Program-made: the position numbers and the translations under genes | Shown: in pieces, positions 1-6,973 of the stretch | How the letters are laid out: each line of letters opens with the position of its first letter | How positions within the stretch are numbered: position 1 is the stretch's first letter | Origin: Ignavibacteria bacterium | GTDB taxonomy: Bacteria; Bacteroidota; Ignavibacteria; UBA10030; SZUA-254 | Length of the DNA stretch: 8,661 bases | NCBI GenBank assembly: GCA_005877655.1 | Contig: VBOC01000221.1 | Span: 1 to 8,661 of the forward strand | Direction: 5' to 3' | The notes under the pieces: generated by a model | Seen by the model: only the letters and a program-made list of their open reading frames with translations | Told to the model about the DNA's origin: nothing | Databases searched by the model: none

Positions 1-498
1 CTCCAGGATGCACGCGGCGTCAGGGCGGAAGTAGAGCGACAGCTTGGGGCCTTCCGTCAATTTCTCGGGAAGGGTCCCACTCACATCGACTCCCACCAAC
101 ACGTTCATCGCGAGGAACCGGCGCGATCCATCCTGCTCGAGATCTCAGGCAAGCTCGGTGTGCCGCTGCGAGAGTTCAACCCCCGCATTTGCTATTGCGG
201 CGATTTCTACGGCCAGACGGAATATGGATCCCCCTTCCAGGAAGGCATCAGCATTGAGGGGTTTGTCAATCTATTGACCAAATTGAAACCAGGCATAACA
301 GAGGTAAGCTGCCACCCCGGTGTCACGGACGATCCCGAGCTACGATCAATGTATCGCCTCGAACGGGGTGCGGAAGTATCCACCTTGTGTGATCCAAAGG
401 TCCATCAGTCTATCAAAGAAAAGGGGATCATCTGTCGGTCGTTCAGGGACATGCCGGATCGCGCATCAAGGACCGTACCCTCTGTCACCTCTCCTTAG
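1..498 (+). CDS. ChbG/HpnK/YdjC-family carbohydrate deacetylase, C-terminal part (5' end outside window)
   Basis: Frame 1 is open from the first base to the TAG at 496-498, giving 165 residues of a protein whose N-terminus lies outside the window. The family is made of metal-dependent polysaccharide-deacetylase-like hydrolases (ChbG acts on N-acetylated chito-oligosaccharides, HpnK in hopanoid synthesis). Two family signatures are visible: the metal-binding stretch THIDSHQHVH at fragment residues 27-36, and ITEVSCHPG with its histidine near residue 105. The tail has the usual order: D-x-E-L-x-S-x-Y, an ER pair, LCDPKV, then KEKGIICRSFRD. The N-terminal Asp-Asp metal motif must lie upstream. 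The protein ends about 15 residues after the usual final strand, so the 3' end looks intact. The substrate cannot be read from the sequence; a sugar or glycolipid N-acetyl group is the family expectation. The next gene on this strand begins at or inside its 3' end. Confidence 0.9.
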   Translation, partial: LQDARGVRAEVERQLGAFRQFLGKGPTHIDSHQHVHREEPARSILLEISGKLGVPLREFNPRICYCGDFYGQTEYGSPFQEGISIEGFVNLLTKLKPGITEVSCHPGVTDDPELRSMYRLERGAEVSTLCDPKVHQSIKEKGIICRSFRDMPDRASRTVPSVTSP

Positions 499-519
499 TC
501 AACAGCATCACAACCGCTG

Positions 520-553
520 CGTCGGGGAAGACCGCTCTACCGTCGGGGAAGAC
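520..553 (+). repeat. Short tandem duplication, 21-bp period
   Basis: The 13-mer CGTCGGGGAAGAC occurs at 520-532 and again, identical, at 541-553. The period is 21 bp, so reading frames are preserved. In the frame of the outer-membrane protein it encodes two similar heptads (SGKTALP, SGKTTVP) just before the signal-peptide core. It lies in the stretch where that gene's start codon should be. Confidence 0.7.
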
Positions 554-563
554 AACCGTTCCA

Positions 564-1832
564 CTGCTCGTCGTTCTTTGCCTGCTGATCATCTCACAAA
601 CAAGAGCCGGGGGGGCACAGATATCCGGCACGAATGCCGACACGGCTGAGATTCCGGCCGAATCCATCAGGATATTTTTTGACTGCCGGGGAAACTGCTA
701 TGAAGACTTCCTCAAGACGGAATTGCAAATCGTCAACTTTGTCCGCGATAGAAAGCTGGCCAACCTGCATCTTCTCATTACCACCGAACCTGCGGGAAGC
801 GGCGGCAATGAATACACACTGCGGTTTGTCGGTCGGGAAAGATTCTCCGGGATCTCCGACACGCTTCGCTTCGTGACCATTCCCTCAGAAACCGATGATT
901 TCATTAGGCGCAGACTGCTCAACACCCTGAAACTCGGCCTCGCGCGTTACATCGCACGCACACCGCCGGCATCTCAAGCCGATGTTTCCTACCAACCCGG
1001 CCGGTCTTCCAGGGGACCGGGCGCCGATCGGACCGCAGACCCGTGGAACAACTGGGCATTCAACACCGACTTCACTGTTGAGCTTAGCGGAGAACGATCG
1101 AAGCGATTCGTTCGATGGTCCGGCGCATTTTCTGCAAATCGTATCACCGAAACGGTGAAGATGAGATTTGGTCTTGAGGGAAGCTACTCAGAAAGTAATT
1201 TCATTATCGATGACGGAACTGTCTTCAGCCTCACTCGTAGTTACGGATTAAGCGGGCTTGTGGTCGATGGTCAGGGCGAACACTGGTCTGCCGGGACGTA
1301 TGCCTCCGTCTCTTCGTCGACGTACGATAATACCCGACTCTTGCTCAGCGTCGCCCCCGCTGTAGAGTACGATATTTTTCCATACTCTGAGAGTACACGC
1401 CGTCAACTTCGATTTCTGTACCGAATCGGCTTTAACCGGTTACAGTATCTTACCGAAACCATCTATGGTAAAGACTCAGAGTCGTTATTTGCCCATAACC
1501 TTTCTGTCTCGGCAGACATCGTGGAGGAATGGGGGAGGGCAAGCGGTTCGATCGAGGCATCTCAATATCTTCAGGAACTGGAGCAGAACCGTCTGGTGTT
1601 TTATGGGGAAGGGTCTTTTCGGCTCTTTGAAGGGCTGTCACTCAACCTCTCCGGATTGCTTTCGCTCATCCACGACCAGCGCTCGCTGCCGAAGCTGGGC
1701 GCGTCACCCGAGGAGATCCTCCTTCAGCGTCGGGAGCTGGCGACCTCCTACAGTTACTATACTTCGATCGGTTTCAGTTTTACGTTCGGCTCGATTTATA
1801 GTACAGCCGTGAACCCCCGATTCGGTAAATAG
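564..1832 (+). CDS. Outer-membrane beta-barrel protein of a conserved uncharacterised Bacteroidota-type family; start codon uncertain
   Basis: This frame encodes an exported protein of about 420 residues with no known function. The hydrophobic run VPLLVVLCLLIISQTRA (558-608), followed by GGAQ, reads as a signal peptide cleaved near 617. A periplasmic region follows, with DCRGNC (Cys codons at 684 and 696, a CxxxC pair), FVNFVRDRK-like and LLITTEPAGSGGNEYTL motifs. From about 1039 (DPWNNWAF) to the end, the alternating polar and aromatic pattern of strands fits a beta-barrel. It includes FSANRITE, YDIFPYSESTRRQLRFLYR and a final GFSFTFGSIYS...NPRFG. I recall this whole arrangement as a conserved family in Bacteroidota, Ignavibacteria and Chlorobi, but not a function. 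The frame is open from 393, yet has no ATG, GTG or TTG before TTG 723, which lies beyond the signal peptide. I placed the start at the CTG of 564 only as a marker for the minimal coding extent. The true start may be non-canonical, or hidden by an upstream indel. Confidence 0.75.
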   Translation: MLVVLCLLIISQTRAGGAQISGTNADTAEIPAESIRIFFDCRGNCYEDFLKTELQIVNFVRDRKLANLHLLITTEPAGSGGNEYTLRFVGRERFSGISDTLRFVTIPSETDDFIRRRLLNTLKLGLARYIARTPPASQADVSYQPGRSSRGPGADRTADPWNNWAFNTDFTVELSGERSKRFVRWSGAFSANRITETVKMRFGLEGSYSESNFIIDDGTVFSLTRSYGLSGLVVDGQGEHWSAGTYASVSSSTYDNTRLLLSVAPAVEYDIFPYSESTRRQLRFLYRIGFNRLQYLTETIYGKDSESLFAHNLSVSADIVEEWGRASGSIEASQYLQELEQNRLVFYGEGSFRLFEGLSLNLSGLLSLIHDQRSLPKLGASPEEILLQRRELATSYSYYTSIGFSFTFGSIYSTAVNPRFGK

Positions 1833-1870
1833 CCGCGCCCTCCGCAAAAATAAGTTTAATGGTCGGTTTC

Positions 1871-1896
1871 GCCCCCGCCAACGGGGAAGCGGGCGC
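1871..1896. other. GC-rich inverted repeat in the convergent intergenic gap (weak terminator candidate)
   Basis: The gap 1833-1929 lies between two converging genes. It can fold either as CCCGC (1874-1878) with GCGGG (1889-1893), extended by two pairs beyond a mismatch, or as CCCCG (1873-1877) with CGGGG (1882-1886) around a 4-nt loop. Neither stem is followed by a convincing T-tract on either strand. It could mark a weak or factor-assisted transcription end for both genes. The call rests on position more than on structure. Confidence 0.25.
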
Positions 1897-1929
1897 GAGG
1901 GGAATGCAATCCAAAGTTCCGGCGGTTTT

Positions 1930-3231
1930 TCACTTCTTCGATGAAAGTGCCGCGGCGAGCGCCGCGCGGTGAGCGCGGAGCGTTCTCTCTATCTCAAGAT
2001 CCCCGTGGGCGGCGGAGACAAACGCTGCTTCAAACTGCGAGGGGGGAAGGTAGATACCCCGCGCGAGCATTTCCCGAAAGTACCGGGCAAAGATCCCGGT
2101 ATCGGAAGTTTTTGCGGTCGCATAGTCGACCACTTCATGTCCGGTGAAAAAAAGCGTGAACATGGAGCCGGCGCGGTTGATCTGATGCGCCACTCCCAGC
2201 CGTTGAAGACACTCACGGAGACCCGCTTCGAGCTCTTTCGAGCGCCGTTCAAGTCGCGAGTATATTGAGGGTTGTCGTGAGAGGATCGAGAGCGTCTCAC
2301 GCCCTGCAGCCATTGCCAATGGATTGCCCGAAAGCGTCCCTGCCTGGTAGACCGGTCCGCTGGGAGATACAAGTTCCATGATTTGTTTCTTGCCCCCATA
2401 GGCACCCACCGGCAGACCACCCCCGATGATCTTGCCAAGCGTCGTCAAGTCGCCCCTGATCCCGAATTTCTCCTGCGCCCCTCCCGGCGCCACCCGGAAT
2501 CCGGTTATCACCTCGTCTAGAATGAGGACAATCTTTTTCGAGGTGCAGATCTCGCGCAGCTCTTGAAGAAATCCCGGTTTTGGCGGCACGCATCCCATAT
2601 TTCCGGCGACCGGTTCAATGATGAGGGCCGCAATACTGCCCGCGTGAATCCGGAGAAGCTCCCGGACAGATCCGGCATCGTTGAAGCGGGCGTTGAGCGT
2701 GTCCGAGGCGGTCGATTTCGTTACCCCCGGACTGTCGGGCGTCCCGTGCGTCATGGCGCCGGAGCCCGCCCTGATCAGAAACGCATCGGCATGTCCGTGA
2801 TAGCCGCCCTCGAACTTGATAATCTTCTCGCGGCCCGTGTACGCCCTTGCCAGACGAATTGCGCTCATGGTCGCCTCGGTCCCCGAGTTCACCATCCGGA
2901 CCATTTCGACTGAAGGCATGAGCCGGGTGATGAGTTCGGCCATGTTCACTTCGAGATCGGTAGGCGCGCCGAAACTTGTCCCGTGGTTCAATGTTTGCCG
3001 GAGGACCCTGCTGATTTTGGGATGGGCGTGGCCGAGGATCATCGGCCCCCATGATCCGACGTAATCGACGAATCTGTTTCCGTCTGCATCCCAGAGGTAG
3101 GCCCTGTTTGCTTTCTTGATGAAAGGGGGGTTGAGGCCGACATTTCGAAAGGCGCGGACGGGAGAGTTCACTCCTCCCGGGATGATCTTTTTTGCTCTCT
3201 CGAAGAGTTTCTTTGATTTTGTCTGTTTCAC
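1930..3231 (-). CDS. hemL: Glutamate-1-semialdehyde 2,1-aminomutase
   Basis: This is a PLP-dependent cytosolic enzyme that converts glutamate-1-semialdehyde to 5-aminolevulinate, the last step of the C5 route. From GTG 3231 it has 433 residues, the normal family length, and starts KQTKSKKLFERAKKIIPGG like typical HemL. Diagnostic stretches follow in order: VNSPVRAF (21-28), DYVGSWGPMILGHAHP (56-71), SFGAPT (86-91), MVNSGTEATMSAIRLAR (113-129), GGYHGHAD (142-149), EPVAGNMGCVPP (206-217), ILDEVITGFR (237-246, with the Asp that contacts the PLP ring nitrogen), and LGKIIGGGLPVGA with the Schiff-base lysine at 267. YQAGTLSGNP completes the fingerprint. An in-frame GTG at 3339 would add 36 residues rich in Ala, Pro and Thr with no family counterpart. 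That start would shorten the gap after hemB from 140 to 32 nt, so it is not excluded. No start has a clear Shine-Dalgarno sequence. It is probably cotranscribed with hemB. Confidence 0.96.
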   Translation of the reverse strand: MKQTKSKKLFERAKKIIPGGVNSPVRAFRNVGLNPPFIKKANRAYLWDADGNRFVDYVGSWGPMILGHAHPKISRVLRQTLNHGTSFGAPTDLEVNMAELITRLMPSVEMVRMVNSGTEATMSAIRLARAYTGREKIIKFEGGYHGHADAFLIRAGSGAMTHGTPDSPGVTKSTASDTLNARFNDAGSVRELLRIHAGSIAALIIEPVAGNMGCVPPKPGFLQELREICTSKKIVLILDEVITGFRVAPGGAQEKFGIRGDLTTLGKIIGGGLPVGAYGGKKQIMELVSPSGPVYQAGTLSGNPLAMAAGRETLSILSRQPSIYSRLERRSKELEAGLRECLQRLGVAHQINRAGSMFTLFFTGHEVVDYATAKTSDTGIFARYFREMLARGIYLPPSQFEAAFVSAAHGDLEIERTLRAHRAALAAALSSKK

Positions 3232-3371
3232 AGGAGTCGGGGTGGTGGCCGGTGCCGCGGTGCGCGACTTATCCCGCCGGGCGTGACTGATCGTGCCGGG
3301 CCTGAAGGAACTATCAGGTCTCACGCCGTCCGCTATCACCGTAAGGGAGTGAAGGAACCTGGGGGACGGGT

Positions 3372-4385
3372 TTACAACAGTCGGGCCGCGTCCTTCGCGA
3401 AGTACGTGAGGATCAGATCCGCGCCGGCCCGCTTGATCCCGGTGAGCATTTCCATCATGACGCGCTCTTCGTCGATCCAGCCGAGGCGGCCCGCAGCCTT
3501 TACCATCGAGTATTCCCCGCTCACGTTGTAGGCGGCGGTCGGCATCCGGAATGTATCCTTCACCCGGCGGAGGACGTCGAGATACGGCATTGCCGGTTTT
3601 ACCATGACGATATCGGCCCCCTCCCCGATGTCTGCCTCGACCTCGCGAAGGGCTTCGTTTGAGTTCGCCGGATCCATCTGGTGAGAACGGCGGTCGCCGA
3701 ACTTCGGAGTGCTCTCCGCCGCCTCCCGGAACGGTCCGTAGAAGCCCGATGCGTACTTCGCCGCGTACGACATGATGGGCAGATTCAGGAAATTGTTTTC
3801 GTCGAGGATCCTGCGGATCGCCCGTACACGGCCGTCGAACATATCGGAGGGTGCTACCATGTCGGCGCCCGCCTGCGCGTGGGTCAGCGCCTCCCGCGCG
3901 AGAAGCTCGATCGATTCATCGTTCACGATCTCGTTTCCCCGCACAATGCCGCAGTGACCGTGCGACGTGTACTCGCAGAGGCAGACATCGGTGACGATGA
4001 AGAGCTCCGGTATCGCTTTCTTAACGGCATGGATCGCCCGCTGAACGATGCCCAGCTCGTCGTACGCCTCGCTCCCTGTTTCATCCTTGCGTTCGGGGAT
4101 CCCGAAGAGAATCACCGCGGGAATGCCCAGCGACTTGACAGACTCGCATTCGCGTACGATTTCGTCGACCGACATCTGGTAAACCCCGGGCATCGACGAC
4201 ACCTCTTTTTTTACCTTCGTTCCGGGGCAGACGAAAAGGGGATAGATCAGATCGTCTTTCGAGAGCCGGGTTTCGCGGACCATCGAGCGGAGAACCGCCG
4301 TCATCCGGGTGCGGCGGAGCCGCTTGAACTGCTGCACTTCCGTTTGTGTCCGAAATCCGAACGGGGATTCCTGTGTGTCTTCCAT
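3372..4385 (-). CDS. hemB: Porphobilinogen synthase (5-aminolevulinate dehydratase), zinc type
   Basis: The enzyme condenses two 5-aminolevulinate molecules to porphobilinogen in the cytosol. The 337-residue product matches the family length. Its N-terminus has the [18 protein letters not shown] region and the YPLFVCPG strand. The metal site [13 protein letters not shown] (133-145) has the three cysteines C135, C137 and C145 of zinc-dependent enzymes, rather than the aspartate-rich, magnesium-type version. The catalytic lysines are K210 in [18 protein letters not shown] and K263 in [21 protein letters not shown] and YNVSGEYSM are also typical. I chose ATG 4385 over the longer frame to 4487 because GAGG lies 7 nt upstream, the length fits, and a promoter-like sequence sits just before it. 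The longer frame would overlap the preceding gene and add 34 residues without family likeness. hemL follows on the same strand. Confidence 0.96.
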   Translation of the reverse strand: MEDTQESPFGFRTQTEVQQFKRLRRTRMTAVLRSMVRETRLSKDDLIYPLFVCPGTKVKKEVSSMPGVYQMSVDEIVRECESVKSLGIPAVILFGIPERKDETGSEAYDELGIVQRAIHAVKKAIPELFIVTDVCLCEYTSHGHCGIVRGNEIVNDESIELLAREALTHAQAGADMVAPSDMFDGRVRAIRRILDENNFLNLPIMSYAAKYASGFYGPFREAAESTPKFGDRRSHQMDPANSNEALREVEADIGEGADIVMVKPAMPYLDVLRRVKDTFRMPTAAYNVSGEYSMVKAAGRLGWIDEERVMMEMLTGIKRAGADLILTYFAKDAARLL

Positions 4386-4417
4386 AGCGCGGCCTCGAAA
4401 TTCTGTGGGAACTCGAT

Positions 4418-4448
4418 CAAATCTACAAAAATGCAGTGGTAACTTCAA
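4418..4448 (-). promoter_or_regulatory. Putative hemB promoter, Bacteroidota-like (-7 TAnnTTTG)
   Basis: Read on the minus strand, TTGAAG (4448-4443) is followed after 17 nt by TAGATT (4425-4420), which continues as TAGATTTG (4425-4418). The latter matches the Bacteroidota -7 consensus TAnnTTTG exactly. The upstream CTTG differs by one base from the -33 TTTG element. Against the sigma-70 consensus each hexamer scores four of six. Transcription from here would leave a leader of roughly 25-30 nt before the hemB ATG at 4385. It sits in the 98-bp gap after the glycosyltransferase, the widest clear gap in the minus-strand run. The call is based on sequence only. Confidence 0.5.
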
Positions 4449-4483
4449 GCCTTTCTGACCGGCAAGCAACACCCGCCCGCGGT

Positions 4484-5707
4484 TCAAAGTCTTCCCAGCA
4501 CGTCCTTCAGAATATCCCGCGCCGCGTGGGGCTTTGCAAGTTCAGCCGCACGCTTTTTCATTGCAGACAGAAGTCCGGGCTCTTCGATCAGACGGTGAAG
4601 CTTATAATGAAGGTTTTCAAAACCGTGGGCGCTGATCGCGGCTCCGTGCTCGATGAGATAGTCGGCATTACGGCCCTCCTGTCCGGGGAACGGATCGAGG
4701 ATCAGGAGAGGCAGGTGTCTGGCGAGGGCCTCGGAGACGGTCAGCCCGCCCGCCTTCGTGATGACGAGGTCGGAACACGCCATCGTCTGATCGATGAAGG
4801 TGATATACTCGAAGAGGCGCGCCCGGACATTCGCCGGGAACGCCATCCTGCTGAGCTTCCCGTAGAGGCCAGGGTTCTTTCCGCACACCACGATGAGCTG
4901 GTAGTCTCTCCGTTTGTCAGTCGCGAGGAAGCGGGCCACGGAGCCGGTAAGCTCGTCGACCACGCCGATGCCGTACCCGCCCGAGAGAATAAGAATTGTA
5001 AAATGTCCGGACGGGATACCGAGCCGCTTCCGCGCCGCCTGCCGCGACAGCCGTATTCCGAACTGTGGCATGATCGGGATGCCCGATACGCCGATGTTTT
5101 CAGGGGGGATGCCGTGCGTTTGTATGCTGCAGGCTGCCTCCTCAGTCGCCGCATAGTAGCGGCTGACCGCCCGGCTGACCCAGAGCGAATGAACGTCATA
5201 ATCTGTGGGCACGGCAAAAAATGGAATCTGCCAGCCCTTTTGTGAGATCTCGTCCTCGATCGCGAGGTACGGGAGAAAGTGCGTGCAGATGACTGCGTCG
5301 GGTTTTAACCGGGACAGTTCTTTCAGATACTTTTTAAAATTGAAGTGATCGAAGAGCCGTATCAACCCGGCCTTCCCTCTCAGCGGCTTCCTCGAGTCCG
5401 ATTTCTTGTAGAGATACCCCCACAACTCGGGGGACCTCTGTACAATTTCGTAATAGGAATCGCTGTACAACTTTTTGAACAGCGGGAACGTGAAGTCAAG
5501 CACGTCGGCATGGCTGATGGTGACCGGCCGGGAGAGGGATTCGGCGGCGGCCAGCAAAGCTTCTCCGGCGCGCACATGCCCCGCGCCGACGGTCGCGGAA
5601 ACTATCAAAATCGTTTTCCTCCGCCTCCGTCCCCCCTTGTCCCGCTTGTCCCGCAAAGCGGGACGGGAGGGACCGGGCCGGGATCCCTGTGCACCCTTCT
5701 CACTCAT
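4484..5707 (-). CDS. GT28-type glycosyltransferase, MGDG synthase / diacylglycerol glucosyltransferase (UgtP-like)
   Basis: The product (407 residues) resembles the MGDG-synthase/UgtP group, which moves a sugar from a UDP-sugar to diacylglycerol at the cytosolic membrane face. After a basic extension (1-30), the N-terminal domain starts [20 protein letters not shown] (31-50), with the GAGH loop of the acceptor domain. It continues with [20 protein letters not shown] and [10 protein letters not shown]. The C-terminal donor domain has [10 protein letters not shown] (241-250), [18 protein letters not shown] (316-328) and [11 protein letters not shown] (341-351), the usual nucleotide-sugar loops. 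The start is ATG 5707, preceded by GGGAGAG. It overlaps the transporter stop as ATGA, which suggests translational coupling. Residues 1-30 (including [13 protein letters not shown]) exceed the usual start and are partly encoded by a palindromic repeat. Other lipid acceptors, or a MurG-like relative, are possible; donor and acceptor cannot be told from sequence. No membrane segment is evident. Confidence 0.85.
   Translation of the reverse strand: MSEKGAQGSRPGPSRPALRDKRDKGGRRRRKTILIVSATVGAGHVRAGEALLAAAESLSRPVTISHADVLDFTFPLFKKLYSDSYYEIVQRSPELWGYLYKKSDSRKPLRGKAGLIRLFDHFNFKKYLKELSRLKPDAVICTHFLPYLAIEDEISQKGWQIPFFAVPTDYDVHSLWVSRAVSRYYAATEEAACSIQTHGIPPENIGVSGIPIMPQFGIRLSRQAARKRLGIPSGHFTILILSGGYGIGVVDELTGSVARFLATDKRRDYQLIVVCGKNPGLYGKLSRMAFPANVRARLFEYITFIDQTMACSDLVITKAGGLTVSEALARHLPLLILDPFPGQEGRNADYLIEHGAAISAHGFENLHYKLHRLIEEPGLLSAMKKRAAELAKPHAARDILKDVLGRL
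5636..5664. repeat. Tandem 9-mer plus perfect hairpin inside the glycosyltransferase 5' end
   Basis: CTTGTCCCG occurs twice in tandem (5636-5644 and 5645-5653). The second copy runs into a perfect inverted repeat, GTCCCGC (5648-5654), AAA, GCGGGAC (5658-5664). It falls within codons of the basic N-terminal extension (RDKRDK) of the glycosyltransferase. It resembles small dispersed palindromic elements, but a second copy is not present in this window. In the mRNA the stem would form about 45-60 nt downstream of the start codon. Confidence 0.6.
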
Positions 5708-6953
5708 TGCGCGTTCTCTCCCGCGGGCGCGACCCGCGTCCTCACCAGCAGATAGAGCGCCGTGCCCGCGACGATGCCGCCGATCGTGTAGTACATCTCT
5801 TCCATCTTTGCGTAACGCAGAAGAAAACAGGCGAAGACCATCCCCGCCACCGGTATGGCGGCTCCGAGCGGAAGGTGGAATGCCGCCCGGTCCTTCCGGC
5901 GGAACACCAGCACGGAAGCACAGGTGATGAAGTAATAGAGAAGGCGCGATACGACGCTGATCGCCGCGAGCGTGACGAAGTCGGATAGTGCGGCCAGAAG
6001 AAACAGGAGGGCCGAACAGATGATGATAGAGACATCGGGGCTTCGGAAAACCGGATGGACATGCGCGAAAAAGGCGGGCAACTGCCTGTTCTCCCCGAGC
6101 GCAAAGGTCAGGCGCGGAGCGCCCAGAATGTTCGCGCCGATGAGCCCGAACGTCGAGGCAACCGCACCCGCGGCCGCGGTTCGCTTGATAGCGAGGGCAG
6201 GGCCCCCGATGCGGTCAATTGTATCATGAAGTAGATCGCTGCGACGATGAACGTGCCGGTGATAAGGGCGCGGGGCACATGGAAGCGGGGGTTTATGGTT
6301 TCGCCCGAAGGTATGGTCATGACCTCAAATCCCCCGAACGCGAACGCCAGCAAAAAGAGTGACCGCATGAGATTCCCGTACAAGGGGAGAGTGCCGGACG
6401 CAAGATTGGCCGCATCGATCTTGAACAACCCCCCGGCGATGATCAATAGAAGCGGGAGCACTTTCGCGACCGTGATCAGATCGATCGTCAGCGCGCCGTA
6501 CTTCACACCCCGGACGTTGATGAGCGCAAGCGTGCCTGTCAGAATGAGCAGCGTGACGATCTTTGTCCAGCCCTGCCCTGCGGCCGGGAGGAAGTCGGCG
6601 AGATATGAAACAAAGAGGCTGCAGCTGGCGGCGGTGGCCGCAATCCGCGTTATGTATACAAGCCAGCCGACTTGAAACCCCGCAAACGGCCCGAATGCGT
6701 GATAGGCGTAGCGATACGGACCTCCACCGGTGTCGAACCGGCTCGAAACTTCTGCGAACGATAGAATGAAGGTCAGCGTGACGACGGCGGCAATAATATA
6801 GGCGTACGGGCCGAACGGGCCCACCAGGCCGGCGATCGTCGCCGGAAGGAAGAAGATGCCGCTGCCTATAATGCTGTTGACCGTGAGCGCGATCAGGTCC
6901 CACCGGCCCATCGCGCGGACGAGCCCGACCGGATGTTCAGAGGTGACCGCCAT
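5704..6953 (-). pseudogene. APC-superfamily amino-acid transporter, broken by frameshift and small internal deletion
   Basis: Two frames together encode an amino-acid/polyamine-type permease of the inner membrane. The 5' part (6953 down to about 6183) reads MAVTSEHPVGLVRAMGRWDL, then NSIIGSGIFFLP, the unwound first helix of APC transporters, then TGGGPYRYAYHAFG and FAFGGFEVMTIPSGE. It ends in frame at FMIQLTASGALPSLSS. The rest of that frame, to the TGA at 6108, is Arg/Pro-rich and unlike a transporter. The 3' part resumes in another frame from about 6177: AAAGAVASTFGLIGANILG, APRLTFALGENRQLPAFF, then the last helices, ending at 5704. From memory of the family, about 20 residues (the xPLADAAxxFLGPAG segment) are missing at the junction. 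The total of 1250 nt is not a multiple of three. The lesion could be a real mutation or a sequence error at a GC palindrome. The start is 20 nt after the hydrolase stop, and its end overlaps the glycosyltransferase ATG. Confidence 0.85.
6168..6191. other. Transporter lesion site with 12-bp perfect GC palindrome
   Basis: CCGCGGCCGCGG (6168-6179) is a perfect palindrome containing a NotI site. It lies exactly where the transporter reading frame changes: the last codons that fit the upstream frame are near 6183-6191, and the downstream frame fits from about 6177. Such a self-complementary GC block favours polymerase slippage, strand-pairing deletions or assembly collapse. Confidence 0.7.
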
Positions 6954-6973
6954 TGGTGAGGAAGCCGGTATTG

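Noticed and set aside
320..649. Plus-strand frame-2 open frame of 109 codons
   Set aside because: It overlaps the deacetylase tail and the signal peptide of the outer-membrane protein in a different frame. Its composition is not protein-like, and it does not supply a start for the barrel gene.
3681..4442. Plus-strand open frame of 253 codons
   Set aside because: It is antisense to hemB, which has both catalytic lysines and the metal site. No family features appear in the plus-strand translation.
4386..4487. Upstream extension of hemB to a start at 4487
   Set aside because: It would overlap the glycosyltransferase stop and add 34 residues absent from the family, and it runs through the promoter-like sequence. 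ATG 4385 has a GAGG site and gives the normal length.
4436..5245. Plus-strand open frame of 269 codons
   Set aside because: It lies antisense to the glycosyltransferase, whose motifs are clear. The translation is rich in Arg, Asp and Glu with no recognisable domain, a usual shadow in GC-rich DNA.
6325..6903. Minus-strand open frame of 192 codons
   Set aside because: It is an out-of-frame shadow of the transporter 5' half, full of Arg and His, with no transmembrane pattern.
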